Source: Calliopum simillimum (taxonomy: Eukaryota > Arthropoda > Insecta > Diptera > Lauxaniidae). From it: a DNA stretch of 64,000 bases. How positions within the stretch are numbered: position 1 is the stretch's first letter; each line of letters opens with the position of its first letter. The DNA is taken from assembly GCA_951812925.1 (NCBI GenBank), contig OX638372.1, positions 45,010,245 to 45,074,244 on the forward strand, in the 5' to 3' direction. The position numbers and the translations under genes are program-made. The notes under the pieces are model-generated. The model made no database searches and was not told the origin of the DNA. It saw nothing but the letters and a program-made list of their open reading frames with translations. Of the stretch, positions 1 to 11,865 are shown one piece after another.

Positions 1-900
1 ACACGATCTTGGTGGCCAATTGACAGGTCCATTCCGCGAAATTATGCGCTCATCGAATGTTTCCTTCAATAAATCGATTGTGACGTGCGCTGTGTGGCAT
101 GTAGCGCCGTCTTGTTGGAACCACAACTCATCCACATTCATGCCATCCAATTCGGGAACAAAATAGTCGGTTATCATGGCTCTATACCGGTCTCCATTAA
201 CGGTAACTGACTCTCCAGCATTATTTCGGAAGAAGTATGGCCCAATGACTCCACCAGCCCATAGAGCACACCAAACAGTCAGTTTTTGTGGATGTAATGG
301 CGTCTCAAGGGTCTCATGTGGATTCTCTTCACTCCAAATGCGGCAATTTTGCTTGTTGACGTAACCATTCAACCAAAAATGAGCCTCATCACTGAACAAA
401 ATTTTGCGATGAAAATCAGCATCGAGATCAATCTCATTTTCGGCCCATACACCAAAATCACGACGCATTGCATGGTCTCGCGGCTTTAATTCTTGCACAA
501 GCTGGATCTTGTAAGGTCGCAAGCCAAGATCTTTCCGCAAAATCTGCCATAAAGTTGATGGACAAAGCTCCAATTGCTGTGCACGGTGGCGAATCGATTC
601 ATTCGGGTCCTCTTCAACATTTTGCTCTACAGCGGCAATTGTTTCTTCGGTGCGCACTGTTCGACGTCTCTGCGGATGCGTATTATCACATAGAGTAAAC
701 GTAGTGCGAAAACGATCCATGGTTAACTGAATTAATTGCTCTGATGGACGATTATGTCGACCATCAAATGGACGGATCTTGCGGTAAACTTCGCGAACTG
801 AACCATTATTTTCGAAATAAATTTGCACGATTTGCAAGCGTTGTTCTTTTGTCAACCTGTTTATGATGAAATGGCAAACCAAACTGAACATAAATGACAT
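1..900 (-). CDS. Tc1/mariner-type transposase, open, C-terminus outside window
   Basis: A DNA transposase that would cut and reinsert its own element in the nucleus. Reading the minus strand from an ATG at 900-898 gives 300 codons with no stop up to the window edge. The N-terminal part (about residues 15-110) looks like the helix-turn-helix DNA-binding region, with LTKEQRLQIVQ near residue 16. The catalytic core follows: ILFSDEAHFWLNGYV has the first catalytic Asp near residue 171, then GGVIGPYFF, then WFQQDGATCHTA with the second Asp near 264. The frame ends in NWPPRSC, just before where this family's third acidic residue is expected. The start is chosen because the residues after it (MSFMFSLVCHFIINRLTKEQ) match the usual beginning of this common insect family. 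No frameshift is visible, unlike the other transposases in the window, so this copy may be young. The 3' end and inverted repeat lie outside. Membership in the superfamily is secure; the exact subfamily is not. Confidence 0.88.
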   Translation of the reverse strand, partial: MSFMFSLVCHFIINRLTKEQRLQIVQIYFENNGSVREVYRKIRPFDGRHNRPSEQLIQLTMDRFRTTFTLCDNTHPQRRRTVRTEETIAAVEQNVEEDPNESIRHRAQQLELCPSTLWQILRKDLGLRPYKIQLVQELKPRDHAMRRDFGVWAENEIDLDADFHRKILFSDEAHFWLNGYVNKQNCRIWSEENPHETLETPLHPQKLTVWCALWAGGVIGPYFFRNNAGESVTVNGDRYRAMITDYFVPELDGMNVDELWFQQDGATCHTAHVTIDLLKETFDERIISRNGPVNWPPRSC

Positions 901-999
901 TAGAGTTGCCAGATTTGACCACAAAATGCCAGTTTTATCTCTATTCGAAAAACAAACCTTTAAAAAAAACACCCTTTACTTCATAAAATACAACGTCTG

Positions 1000-1560
1000 T
1001 CTAGCTGTCTTGTCTCCATAACTCAAGAATCTTTTCTTCGATCTTCCCTTTGCCTGGTGAGGTTTTAGGATATATTTTATTTCGAAATAACATCGGCAAC
1101 GCCCGGATTTTTGGAAACCACTTATTCGATTTGTATGATTTTTGTCTATCAAAGACATTTTATCTGATTAGGTTTTAGAACAAACTCTTATTAGAAATTC
1201 CTTCGGCTTCGCCCAGGATATTAAAAAAGTTCATAACTCGAGAACTATTCAACCGATTGGCGTGATTTTTTTCCAGACATTATTATTATATCCGATTAAG
1301 CATATGGGCATGTTCGGATTCGCTCGGGATATCATAAAATGGATTATCTGTCTGTCTTTTTCAGCGTATGTGTACTTTGGTACATAAATGTCCATTGTGA
1401 AGACATATGGACATATAAACATAAAATTCTTCATATATCTTAAACTGTTTGACAGAGATGGCTGAGATTAGGTGCATAAAGGGCATTAAGAACGGGCAAA
1501 TGATTTCGCTTTGGGGGCAACTACTGCTACCATATAATAATATACTCGTAGGTCTAGTAA
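1000..1560. repeat. Dispersed degenerate repeat, related to 52725-52935
   Basis: No coding sequence. The stretch has recurring phrases such as 'cttcggcttcgccc' and 'aactcgagaactattcaaccg', typical of degenerate fly repeats. Its last 110 bases (a 'gagattaggt' motif near 1465, an 'agaacgggc' motif near 1490, then 'gggggcaact' and a run of 'ataatata') match, with mismatches, 52840-52935. It is therefore one end of a repeat family present twice here. Confidence 0.55.
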
Positions 1561-2853
1561 TTGCAGTGTGTAAGGTGGGTTAAGTTAGGCTGGCGGTAAT
1601 TGCGTGAAGCAAAAACCTCACATATACCGACTAGGTTAATATCTTTACCTCAAACACTCTTCTGTTGGTAGCATAGTAGTGTTTTGGCTTCATAATAATG
1701 ATTTTGCGGCGTGGAGTTTTGGAGTGGATTCCAATTAATCATGGTCTACTGAATACGAAAACGTAGTTCATTACTGTCAAAGACATTGGATAGCAATATT
1801 CTTTCTCATTAAACTTTATTTTTCAACTTTCTAATTGGATCATTACTTAATGGTATCTCAACTCCATACAAATACAATTTGCTGTCTTGTTTGGAGTTTT
1901 GATTCTTTTACTGGAATGAATGATACACGTAACTGGGAAAATAAAATTTCAAAAAAAAAAAAAAGTTATATGGTAAAGTATAGTGAGGAAGATTATAGCT
2001 ATCCGATGCCATCAGAAAAAAAATGAAAAACTTATGCTATTTATTCAAATGCTTAAAAACAGCATTTTTTAGATTTTTAAGTTCAAGGAACGACATTTTG
2101 AGAACTAGAGTCAATTCAAATAAATTAATCATACCCTTACAGTGTTCTTATAGCTCAGGATTATTAGTAAAAAATCCCGACGAAAACAAAAATGGAGTGT
2201 GTATCCTGTATAGTTTTAGAGATGTTCTAACCTAAGAAGCAAAAACAAAAAAAAAAAAAAGGTTTTTAGGTTTTTTTTTATCTCCGAGAAAAAAAAGACA
2301 TTAAATAGGTTTTAAAGACAAAGATCAGAACTTTCAAAAAATGGCATAAAACGGGTTCTTTTTGCTTTTGTTTGTTGTACTTAGAAATTTTTTTTTTTTT
2401 GATATGGAGAAAACGGCTCAACTAGAAACGGGGTTTTCTCGAACGGGGCTTCGGATCGGATATTCTGGCCAGTGGTAAAGTGATCACGAAAGCCTCTATT
2501 TTTGTCGTTATTTTTTCTACTAATCCTGTCCTTTAAGAAAAATATGCCCTAGGTTCTTAATATCTTTAGTAAATCAGGATTAACTAATGATTAATTAATT
2601 AAACCTAAGGCAGCAGAAAAAATATTTCTTTTCACGCCCTATGTAATTAAAAACACAAAATTTCTCAACTTACGTTTTTTGGACGTAACCGCATTGGCTT
2701 CTGAACGACTCATATTTTGTTTTGTTTTTATAAGAGGGCCAGATATTTTTGGCCATTTTGTTATGATTCTTGGTTACCCATCTATTTTCCGCAAGGATTA
2801 TAAGATGCTTATTCTTTTGTGCTTAATACAACATAAGTGTTGCTTTTTCAGTA
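1561..2853. other. AT-rich noncoding stretch
   Basis: Only short chance frames are present. There are A- and T-runs near 1950, 2250 and 2390. A phrase near 2279 ('atctccgagaaaaa') recurs in the 32.7-33.2 kb repeat. Nothing else is recognised. Confidence 0.5.
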
Positions 2854-4290
2854 GGTGTACATTAGCTATGGGCTAGTTTGTATGGACATTTTTAAAAATT
2901 AACTTTTTATACCCTGCGGTGGTTTTTTATGTGACGTTTGATGAAAAAGTAAGTGAGCCAAAATTTGGAGGGGGTGGGGTGGGTCTAACCCTTGCCGGTT
3001 TTGAGTCAAAGTTCGAATTTCGGGGGTAAAATTTTTAAAAAAGCTTCTAACTGCAAACCAGTTATACTTACAGGCATAGAATGTATGACCAACCCCCATT
3101 ATATTTTCTACCCCAACATTTTCACCAAACATACTTACCCCCTATCTCTACCCCTAAGGGTCGCTCCCATATAAGCCTTAATTTTCATGACATTTTTATA
3201 AAATCGACCTCCACCACCCCCAGGCTGCCCCCACATTGTTCAAAAGTATGACCTACCCCCATTATTTTTTCCACCCCATAATTTTCACGAAACATACTTA
3301 CCCCCTATCTCCACTCCCTAGGGGTGCTCCCATACAAAAATACTCATATTTATGTTAATTAATAAACATTTTTGCTCTCATCACCCCTACTGCCCCCATA
3401 TTGCTACTTAGGAAGGTAAAATGTATGACCGACCCCCATTAATTTTTCCTGCCCGACAATTTTACTAAACAAACTTGCCCTCTATCTCCGTCCTTTATTT
3501 TTTCCGGATGGTACGATCGGCACACCCAGTAACCGCTCGTTTCCGTCATACGTGATACGCGTTTTTTTTTTTTTTTAATTTAAAACCACTGTAACTGTGG
3601 CAATTAATTTTTGTAACAGAAGCAATATTAGTACACCAGTGCAAAGTCGCACCCCGGACCGCTTTTGTATGAGAGCACCCCTAGAGAGCGGAGATAGAGG
3701 GCAAGTATGTTTTGTAAAATTGTCGAGCTGGAAAAACTAATAGGGGTCGGTCATACATTTTACCTTCCTAAGTAGCACTATGGGGGCAGGGTTGATGAGA
3801 GAAAAAATGTTTATTAATTAACATAAATTTGAGTATTTTTGTATGGGAGCACCCCTAGGGGGTGGAGATAGGGGGTAAATATGTTTCCTGAAAATGATGG
3901 GGTGGAAAAAATAATGGGGGTAGGTCATACTTTTGAACAATGTGGGGGCAGCCTGGGGGTGGTGGAGGTCGATTTTATAAAAATGTCATGAAAATGAAAA
4001 CTTATATGGGAGCGACCCTTAGGGGTAGAGATAGGGGGTAAGTATGTTTGGTGAAAATGTTGGGGTAGAAAATATAATGGGGGTTGGTCATACATTCTAT
4101 GCCTGTAAGTATAACTGGTTTGCAGTTTGCAGAAATTCGAACTTTGACTCAAAACCGGCAAGGGTTAGACCCACCTCACCCCCTCCAAATTTTGGCTCAC
4201 TTACTTTTTCATCAAACCTCACATAAAAAACCACCGCAGGGTATAAAAATCGAAAAATTGTTATTAAGCCCATAGCTAGTGTACATCCAA
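2854..4290. mobile_element. Foldback-like palindromic element, about 1.44 kb
   Basis: Two arms of about 620 bp (2854-3480 and 3665-4290) are reverse complements with a few percent mismatch, around a spacer of about 185 bp. The outer ends read 'gtgtacattagctatgggc' and its complement, followed inside by 'tataccctgcggtggt'. Each arm carries about three degenerate tandem units of 160-177 bp (near 3083, 3247 and 3424). Each unit holds a 'tatgacc...cccccattat' phrase, a 'cttaccccctatct' phrase and a C-rich block. Open frames in the arms mirror each other and are not genes. The same unit vocabulary appears in the foldback at 43345-44916, so the two are probably one family. Long arms with internal tandem repeats are characteristic of Foldback-type elements. 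Confidence 0.85.
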
Positions 4291-4924
4291 TGAATTAATT
4301 TCCGGCTTAAGGCCCCAATCCAGTACAAGTAATATATTTAGCATTTGGTCTTAACATTTTGATAATAAAGTATGCAATTCATTGTTTTTGCAAATAAGAA
4401 TATGTAGGTATACTCGAAAACATAGAAACTATTAAGAAAACAAATTGAATACAGAAAAAATGCTAAAATAAACATAATGACATGATACGGGATAAATTGT
4501 GCAAGCCATTTTTTTTTTTATATTAAAATTCAGAGGTAAAATAAAATTATTAAAAATTTTAATTTCGAACAAAATCACGATCCACTTCCCACGCTATGAC
4601 ATAATAATTTAGTTATTTCGAAATTGTTTATACGAGATATCATGCTACTGAACAAACAAACAACGAATGCGAAGTGGTAAAAATTTCATATATGAAATTT
4701 AAACAAAACAAAGAAATTTAGAAATTTCAAAAACAAATAACAGCTGTTTGGCTAATGAAATGATAACAGAAAAAGAAAAACAAAATAATTTACACAAAAT
4801 AAAAACAATGGGGTGGTAAATAAACACAATTAAAAATTAAACAAAATAAAAACCAAAGTAAAATATATATGGACGGGTGATTCTGCTCACGAAGTAAGGC
4901 AAATTCATTATTTGCGGAACAACA
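4291..4924. other. AT-rich noncoding stretch
   Basis: Very A-rich sequence (for example 4680-4860) without coding potential or a recognisable repeat. Confidence 0.5.
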
Positions 4925-5199
4925 TTTTTTATACCCTACAACCAGGGTACATTCACTTTGTCCTTCCGTTTGTAAAGAGCTATTGATTACATCTCGTTTC
5001 TAGTACAAAATGTATGTATTAAAACAATAATTTCGGAAGAGAGACATGCCAGGAGACTGAGAATTTATTACTTTAAAAGAAAATTGTCCGATAGAAAATT
5101 CAAAAAATCTCTGGAACTATTGTAGAAGTCCGATTTTAAAAATTAAACTCAATTTTAAAACGGCATTTTATTAAAATTTTTATTATGTGCCTATAATTT

Positions 5200-6150
5200 T
5201 AATATTATTTTTTTTTTTTACAAATTTTTGTAACTTTTCTGGCACCCCTTCATTAAGGATTTTATGGTATTATTTGATACCTTTCTAGCTGCTGAACACC
5301 ACTTTCCTCAAAAATCTTTAGCATCTTTGGCTACTTTTTTGTTGCCTTTATCTCCCTTTTGACCAAAGCCCAGTGTTCTTAGTTCTGGACAGCTTGGCGG
5401 AGGTACGAGGCACCAAAATCACATTATTTTTTGAATACCACTCCCAGGCCATTTTACTATAGTGACAAGATGCTAGGTCTGGCCAAAAGAACTCATGCTC
5501 TCTTGGGAAAGGCTTAAGCTTTTTTCAAAGCATTCCTCAATATAGATTTTCTGAGTTTATTGCTCCAGTGGTTACAAAAGAATTGCTCCTTTTGTCGTAA
5601 CTGCAAATTGCTTGCCAAACCAAGAACTTACGAGGAAATTTTGAATGCTTTTTGACTTAAACTTTTCGTCCCCATTCCCCCGCGAGTCTGAAGTGTAAAA
5701 CTCTTGGCCTGGAAGCTGTGAAAAATCGACTAAAACATACGTTTCGTCGTCCATAATGCAGCATTCAAATTTTTGGAAAAAAAAAAAAAATAGTTTTTAA
5801 TTTTATGGCCCGCTGTTTTGCTTCCGTGTTCTTCACAGCATATCTGTCAGGAACTTTTTGCACATTGAACGTCTTCAAACCAGCCTCCTTTTCGGCCTTG
5901 CGAACTAAAATTCGGAACACTCCACCTTCTGTGTCAGTTTTCTGCATGAAATGTTGGGGTTCTTCTTCAAAAATGCGACGATTTTCTTCTCTTTGTTTTG
6001 GTCACGGACTCCTTTTTTCTTCCGAAACCTGGCTTTAGAAAAACATCCAAGTCTTCCTTAAATTTTTTCATAACTCTTGATACCAATTTGACATTAACTT
6101 TGCTATACCGAGCAATTCTATTGATAGTCCACCGCGGCACAATGGGAGGG
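5200..6150 (-). pseudogene. Degraded Tc1/mariner-superfamily transposase (copy A)
   Basis: A dead DNA transposase. Minus-strand fragments appear in family order. Near 6130-6030 there is a helix-turn-helix-like stretch (RWTINRIARYSKVNVK). Near 5950-5810 come QKTDTEGGVF and FNVQKVPDRYAVKNTEAKQR. Near 5760-5690 is the first catalytic region, MDDETYVLVDFSQLPGQEFY. Near 5400-5360 is EHWALVKREIKATKK, which holds the family's last catalytic Glu. In-frame stops precede and follow that last motif, and the pieces lie in different frames. The residues resemble the ITmD37E-type branch of the superfamily, which is my inference. A related, equally broken copy lies at 38650-39600 on the same strand. Confidence 0.72.
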
Positions 6151-6459
6151 ATTGTATGGAACGGCGGTCATATATAGTAATAATAGAGCTAAGCTATTGA
6201 AATTTGGTACAGATGTTTTTTACATTAAAATAATAAAAATCTGTGAATATGAACAAAATTCGCCGACGGACACGCCTACCTCCCATACAAAGTTGGGGCG
6301 TGGTCCGAATTTTTTTTCAAAATAGGTATCAATTTTCAATAACTTGACCCCGCTTATTTCAAAAATGTTAAAAATTTTGCGCTATCTTTTATAGTTTTCA
6401 AGATATGAGGAATAAACGAAAATCTACTTTATAAAAACTAGATTTTGTTTGTTTGTGTA

Positions 6460-7010
6460 TTTGTTCCTTATTAACTCGGAAACTAATTAACCGTTTTCAA
6501 AGAAGTTTTTATATTGTGCTAGTACAAAGAAAGGCTAAGTTATATACTAAAAAAGTGGGCGGTGCCACGCCCCCCAAAAAATTCACTAATCATATCACCG
6601 AAACTCTATGACGCAGATAAATGAGATTTGGTAAATGTGTAAAAATCATCAGGACAAATAATGTTCTGTCCGGTGAATGGGCGGTACCACGCCCTCAAAA
6701 AAATAAATTCATTATTTCTCTGACAATATTTGCCGCACTTAGATATGATTGGGTACATATGCTAAGACAATTAGAACAAATAGTTCTCTCTAGAAAAATG
6801 GGCGGTGCCACGCCCCTCTGAATGTTGATTCATCATATCTCAGAAACTGCTTGACGTAGATAGACAAAATCTGGTGCATATGCAATGGGCATTTGGAAAA
6901 ATAATTTTCAATAAAAAAATGGGCAGTGCCACGCCCTACGAAAATAAAATTTGTCATATTACTAACGCTTCTTAGCGGAAATTATAAGATTTGGAAAATG
7001 CTTCGCTATG
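6460..7010. repeat. Tandem array, about 121-bp unit, four to five copies
   Basis: The phrase 'gggcggtgccacgccc' or a close variant recurs at 6557, 6679, 6800 and 6921, giving steps of 122, 121 and 121 bp. A divergent first unit lies upstream. Each unit also has a 'tcatatctcagaaact' phrase and a 'gacgtagata' phrase. Similar single phrases appear at 11505, 36220, 57740 and 63710, so the unit is part of a dispersed repeat. Confidence 0.8.
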
Positions 7011-7060
7011 GTATTTCTAAGTAAAGAGAGGGCAATTACCAAGGGGCTCAAAAGGGGGCA

Positions 7061-8160
7061 ATATACTCTTTACCTACTACTCTTTCGTTAAAAAAAAAGC
7101 ATCTTCCGAACTTAAGCAGACTGTAAATTGATGAATCTGTTGTAAAACGTTGAAGAACATAAAGAAATAAAAATAATTTGTTTTCTCAAAAACTGCAACA
7201 GGAAAAAATTCATAGAAAAAAGTTCTCAAAAAAGGCAGTAGGGACTTTGCATTTCGATTAAGCATACTTGGTCACATATTATATTGGAAAATAATAAAAA
7301 TCAGAAAACGTGTTTTTTTTTTTTTTTTTTTTAATATCGAAGTTTTCAAAATTTAGCGATTTTGGCTTTTTGAGCTTAAATTTTCGGAAAATCACCATAT
7401 TCACGTATTATATATAAAAACTCAAACAAATGTTTTTTTAAAAGCCAAATGCTTGTACTTTTTGCCAAAATGCTATTCTGACATATCTCGATGCAAACGA
7501 ATTAAAAATAGCGTTCCAAAAAAGTCAATTTATTTTGTCCCGTCAAAACCTACAATATGAAAAAGTTCATGAAAAAAAAGTTCTCCAAAAAGGCGGCAGG
7601 GACTTTGCATTTCAGAATATGTATTTTTTTTTTTTAATGTCAAAGTTTGCAATTTTTCCATTTTTAGCATTTATTTTTAATATTTGAAAAATCACTATAA
7701 TTTGAAATCACGATATTTGAAAAATCACTATAATTTACATAAAATGTACAGAACAAAATAGGTTATTTTTAACAAAGTAGAAACAATATACTTTCTAACG
7801 ATATGATACATAAGTGCATCCGGCTTAAAACAAATTCACTAGAGCGTTTATCCAGAACTTTCTAATATAAAAACTTCCATAGAGCATTTTTGCTATTTAA
7901 AGTTCAACTTTGAGCCCACTGTGTAACTAAAGTAATACAAAATTTTAAGATTTTATAGTTTTTTTTTCCGTCTCCAAGATTATCTGACTTAAAAATTTTT
8001 TAAATCCTTAGCACTTTCAAATTTTACCTATTTATGGCCAAAATCTCCCATTGTGCGCGGGTGGTCTTGAAAAATTTTTATTATTAACTTTCGAACTTTA
8101 AGCTCCTTCGTCATTTTTAAATAAATATGACAAACTAGGAAAAAAATTTAAAACGATAAT
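7061..8160. repeat. AT-rich stretch with a 356-bp-spaced direct repeat
   Basis: No genes. A segment of about 75 bp is present at 7187-7262 and again at 7543-7618. Both copies include a 'gttctc..aaaaaggc' phrase and 'gggactttgcatttc'. Both are followed by T-tracts and a 'tcaaagttt'-like phrase, so a larger unit was probably duplicated and then diverged. Confidence 0.55.
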
Positions 8161-9760
8161 TTTGGTGCGTTCATTGCAAAGCCTACTGCGAAAAAATTTT
8201 TAAATTGAGTAATTTGAAAACCAGTTATTGGACAAACTGTATCGGACAATTTTATCGATCGCAGTCCTTAGATATTTAGTTTTTAACATAAATATATGAA
8301 ATATTGTTACAAAAAAACACGTAAAATTAGGTGAGCCGCAGAATATTGCCTCCTGAGTAGAATCACCAATAAATGAAGAACAAAACATTAAATTAAATTA
8401 CGCCAACAAAACAGAAAGTTAAATGTTAAATTTATGCTTAAATTGAGGGTTGAAACAACAGCAACTTGTTGAGGCCAACAACAATTTTTCGTCTGTATGT
8501 CAAAGTAGGCAGCAAGTATTTCGACAAAAAATAAAACATAGTTTTTGCTAACAAATGAAAAATGTTATTTAAAATCAATTCAATTTAAAAATCCAATATT
8601 TTAAAAATTAAAAATACGCAAAAATTAATAGACAAATCAAGAGAAATTAAGAAAAATATCCAAATGTACATGCGATACACGCGACAAAGCGACAAAATGT
8701 CGCCCACAAACAGACATTATGCTGATGGTGGTGGAAAATGGAAAATATATTTTTTGTTGTTGCCACTGCAACACTCACCAGTTGGTTGCAAAAAGCACAA
8801 TTGCACTAAACGTGCACAATGAGCAAAAAGCGGCCAAAAAGGGAGAAAGCTTTTTGCTGTTGCAACAGCGCGCGCAACAACAAGAGAGAGAGAGGGAGCA
8901 CGCGACTAAAGTGTTGCGCTCGCAATTTGTTTTGTTTATCACAGTTTTGATTTTTTGATTTTCATTTGATTTTTTTGCTTTTTGCAAGGAAAAACACTCT
9001 TTGTTTGTGTTTTTAATGTGCGAAACATACAAGGTCAATGTTTTTTCATTTTATTTTTGTTCTTTTTTTAATTTTCAATTTTTTTTTTTTTTTTTTTGCA
9101 TGACGTATTTTATTGCCAATTTACTGGTTATTATTATTATGGCCATTTTTCTTGGGATTTGTTTTTTTTTTGTTTGCCCGCATTTATTAAAAATTTATTA
9201 TGATTTCAACTTTGCGTAGCATTTTCCATGACAAAGGCACTTTTCTTTCATTCTTCCTCTGCGTAAAGTAAAGAAGAAAATTCGTTGTGAGAAATTTGCA
9301 TTGTAATTAAGTTAAATTTATTGTTATTGCTGCCATTGTTGTTGTTGTTATTCTTCGAAGTATTCTTGGCCGTATAAGTGGGTGTTTGTGTTACAATCGT
9401 TTCGGGTCAAGAAAATACAATCAAGTGCCCCTTCTCTTTATAAAACAAAAAATTTAACGCAAGTCACTTGAGAAAATAGAAAACAATTTAAAACAAAAAA
9501 TCACAGCATTAAGAATTAATGCGATGTCAGCTTTGTTGTATATTTAATTAGCTCAGATACATGGCATACTTGGGTGATTTCAAAATAATTCTACCATGTA
9601 TAAAAACAAATTTGTAGCTACGTGAGATTTTAAGAAAATATTCTTGAAGGAATTTTGTATGGAATTTTTGTTGAAGAAATTCAAGTGTTACTAATCTGAA
9701 AGAAATAAGCGAAAATAAAAGAAAAACATCATTCACTTAAACTGTCTTAAATTGAAAACA
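8161..9760. other. Noncoding stretch with a GA-repeat block
   Basis: Around 8855-8940 a GC-richer patch combines 'gcgcgcgcaacaa', a GAGAGAGAGAG tract and 'gtgttgcgctcgcaa'. GA tracts can bind GAGA factor in flies, so a regulatory role is possible but not shown. The overlapping open frames on both strands here are mirror shadows. The rest is AT-rich. Confidence 0.35.
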
Positions 9761-10580
9761 AAGTATTATAGCACAGGAAAATAAGAATTTTTCTGCGAAA
9801 TAATTCCAAGTGAATTTTGTTCACCGCAATTGTCTTTCTTTATGCATGATAAACAAAGTGTGAAAAGTCCATTGCAAAGTCGTGTGCGCATAAAAAGTTA
9901 TTAAAGCTCAAAGGTCGCTAAAATCAGTTTTTTGCAAATATCTCGCTCATGCTAACTTTCACAGAAAAATGTTGGTACGTTAAAAGTATTTGCGTGCGAC
10001 TTCTAGTTTAGGAGATCACCCAATTTAAAAAGTTGTTAACAGTTATGATATGAAATACTACCTATGAGTTCATATTAAAATATCTTGCTTTTTAAATTGC
10101 AATAACTCTTCAATGAGAAGTCGTATATAGAAAATTAAATTATTTTTCAAACGGCATTTTAATTTTGTTTGTACAACTTCTCATTGAAGAGTTATTGCAA
10201 TTTAAAAAGTAAGATATTTTAATATGAACTCATAGGTAGTATTTCATATCATAACTGTTAACAACTTTTTAAATTGGGTGATCTCCTAAACTAGAAGTCG
10301 TACGCAAATACTTTTAAGGTACTTTTGTAGGAAATTTCCTGTGCTACAAAATTGGTGACCATTATTTTTCTGTAAAAGTTAGCATTAGCGAGATATTTGC
10401 AAAAAACTGATTTTAGCGACCTTTGAGCCTTAATAACATTTTATGCGCACACGACTTAGCAATGGACTTTTCACACTTTGTTTATCATGCATAAAGAAAG
10501 ACATTGCGGTGAAAAAAATCCACTTGAAATTATTTCGCACAGCAGCTCTTTTTTCGTCTTATTTTCCTGGGCTATTAATA
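9761..10580. mobile_element. Palindromic element, about 820 bp
   Basis: Left arm 9761-10130 and right arm 10170-10580 are reverse complements around a short loop near 10150. Shared phrases include 'caggaaaataagaa', 'ttatgcatgataaacaaagt' and 'gcaataactcttcaatgaga'. The right arm has a short extra block near 10315-10365. No coding capacity is seen. 'tcagttttttgcaaatatct' recurs near 12461, so a diverged relative probably sits there. Confidence 0.85.
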
Positions 10581-10714
10581 CTTTTGACATAATAGCATTA
10601 AAAGTAACGCGACACTTTTTTATTTACTACCAACAAGCATGGATCAGATGACACATTTGATTTGAGCTTACTATGTGTTTTAGTAAAAACACCAGCAAAA
10701 TAACAACAAACTAG

Positions 10715-11865
10715 AAAGGGTGTTACCTTTCGCCTGGCCAAAGTTAAATACCCTACACTGTAGTATTTTGAAAATTTTGTCAACTAGTTTTCGGTCAGAT
10801 CTTGCCCTAAAGCATAGCTGCCCGTCTAGAGTAAAATTAAAAAAATTTGGCACTCGCATAAAAAGTCGTGGCCCCCATGTAAAATTAATAAAAAAGAAAA
10901 CATAAATTTTTTAAAATTATTGAAAACAACAACCAGCAAAGATTTTTAAATTAACAGTTACTTGTGCGAGTGTTTTTTTTCGCAAATCTAAAAAATCCTG
11001 AAAGTTCATAAATTGATCAAATTTGTTGTTGCCATTGTGTGTTGTTGTTTTTTTCTTTTCGATAGGAACCCTTGCGTTTTGTTGCAACAACAAAACACAC
11101 AGTCCTGTGTGGACGAAAAAACAACAACAAAACACAGTGTTGTTGCTGGTGGTCGATCGCAATTCTTCAAAATTTCGCATATACCGTTACTTGCGTGTGC
11201 GATTTTCATTTTCAATAATTAAATTTTGCTGTGGCACGTGAGATCAAGTGATTTTCAAATAATGGCACTTTGCGATGGCACGCGTGGGCGGCTATGCCCT
11301 AAAGTATCTATACTAAATTTAGTTTCATACCTCAAATAACACTTGCATTGCAGAAGTTCGCAAATTTTACTGTGTCACGATCTCTTGTTCGAGTTCGCCT
11401 AGTTTTTTTTCAGAGCTTGCATTTAATGTTCTTAGCGTTTGCGTTTGAATAGATTATCTCAAAAAACGCTTTCAATGTAGCATTTTGAAACTTTTGCTGA
11501 TATGGGAGGTGCCACGCCCTTTTGTCCGAATACTCCTAGTTTTTGTTCAGAGATTGTATGTACTTACTTTCCGTAATAATTATGTGTATTTTGTTTTTTT
11601 TTATCGCAAATAATGCTCAAAATATTGCGTTTTGAATATAAATTTTCAATCCAACGAACTGACTTTGACGACAGAGGCAGTGTACCAAATTTCATTGAAC
11701 TATCATGCACAGTTTTCTCGTAAAATGTATTTCCATGCACAGACACCCAGCCCGCCAGACGAGCGTATATGGATCTATCGACTCAGAAAGTGACGCGGAT
11801 CACAAATATATATATTCTTTTCTATACTTGCCACGCCTCCCTCTCCTGTGTAGGATATAAAAAGG
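10715..11865 (-). mobile_element. Mini-me/DINE-1-like repeat, reverse orientation
   Basis: The left edge 'gggtgttacctttcgcctgg' followed by 'ccaaagttaaataccctaca' is the reverse complement of the right edge of the 63050-63800 repeat. Internal 'gatatgggaggtgccacgcc' and 'tttgtccgaatactcctag' phrases also match in reverse. Near 11750-11830 there is a degraded core ('gatctatcgactcagaaag', 'atatatatattctt') corresponding to the core of the 63-kb copy. A GTT/CAA-rich hairpin region lies inside at 10917-11220. Confidence 0.68.
11017..11150. repeat. Imperfect hairpin with GTT/AAC-rich arms
   Basis: 'tgttgttgccattgtgtgtt' near 11022 pairs with 'aacacagtgttgttgctgg' near 11131. 'tttttcttttcg' pairs roughly with 'gacgaaaaaac'. 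The short frames seen on both strands here come from this symmetry and are not genes. Confidence 0.55.

Larger units (their letters stand above)
4925..7060 (+). mobile_element. Mini-me/DINE-1-like repeat, apparently split by a transposase relic
   Basis: The left end (4929-4975) has 'tataccctacaaccagggta' followed by 'ttcactttgtccttccgttt', which is the same end as at 63050-63110. After the transposase relic, 6190-6300 resumes with 'gacggacacgcctacc', found also near 63320. The 121-bp tandem array follows. I infer one Helitron-like nonautonomous element of the mini-me/DINE-1 type with a transposon inserted in it. The exact edges are uncertain. Confidence 0.5.

Noticed and set aside
8719..9219. 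Open frames on both strands near the GA tract
   Set aside because: Mutually overlapping shadows in low-complexity sequence.
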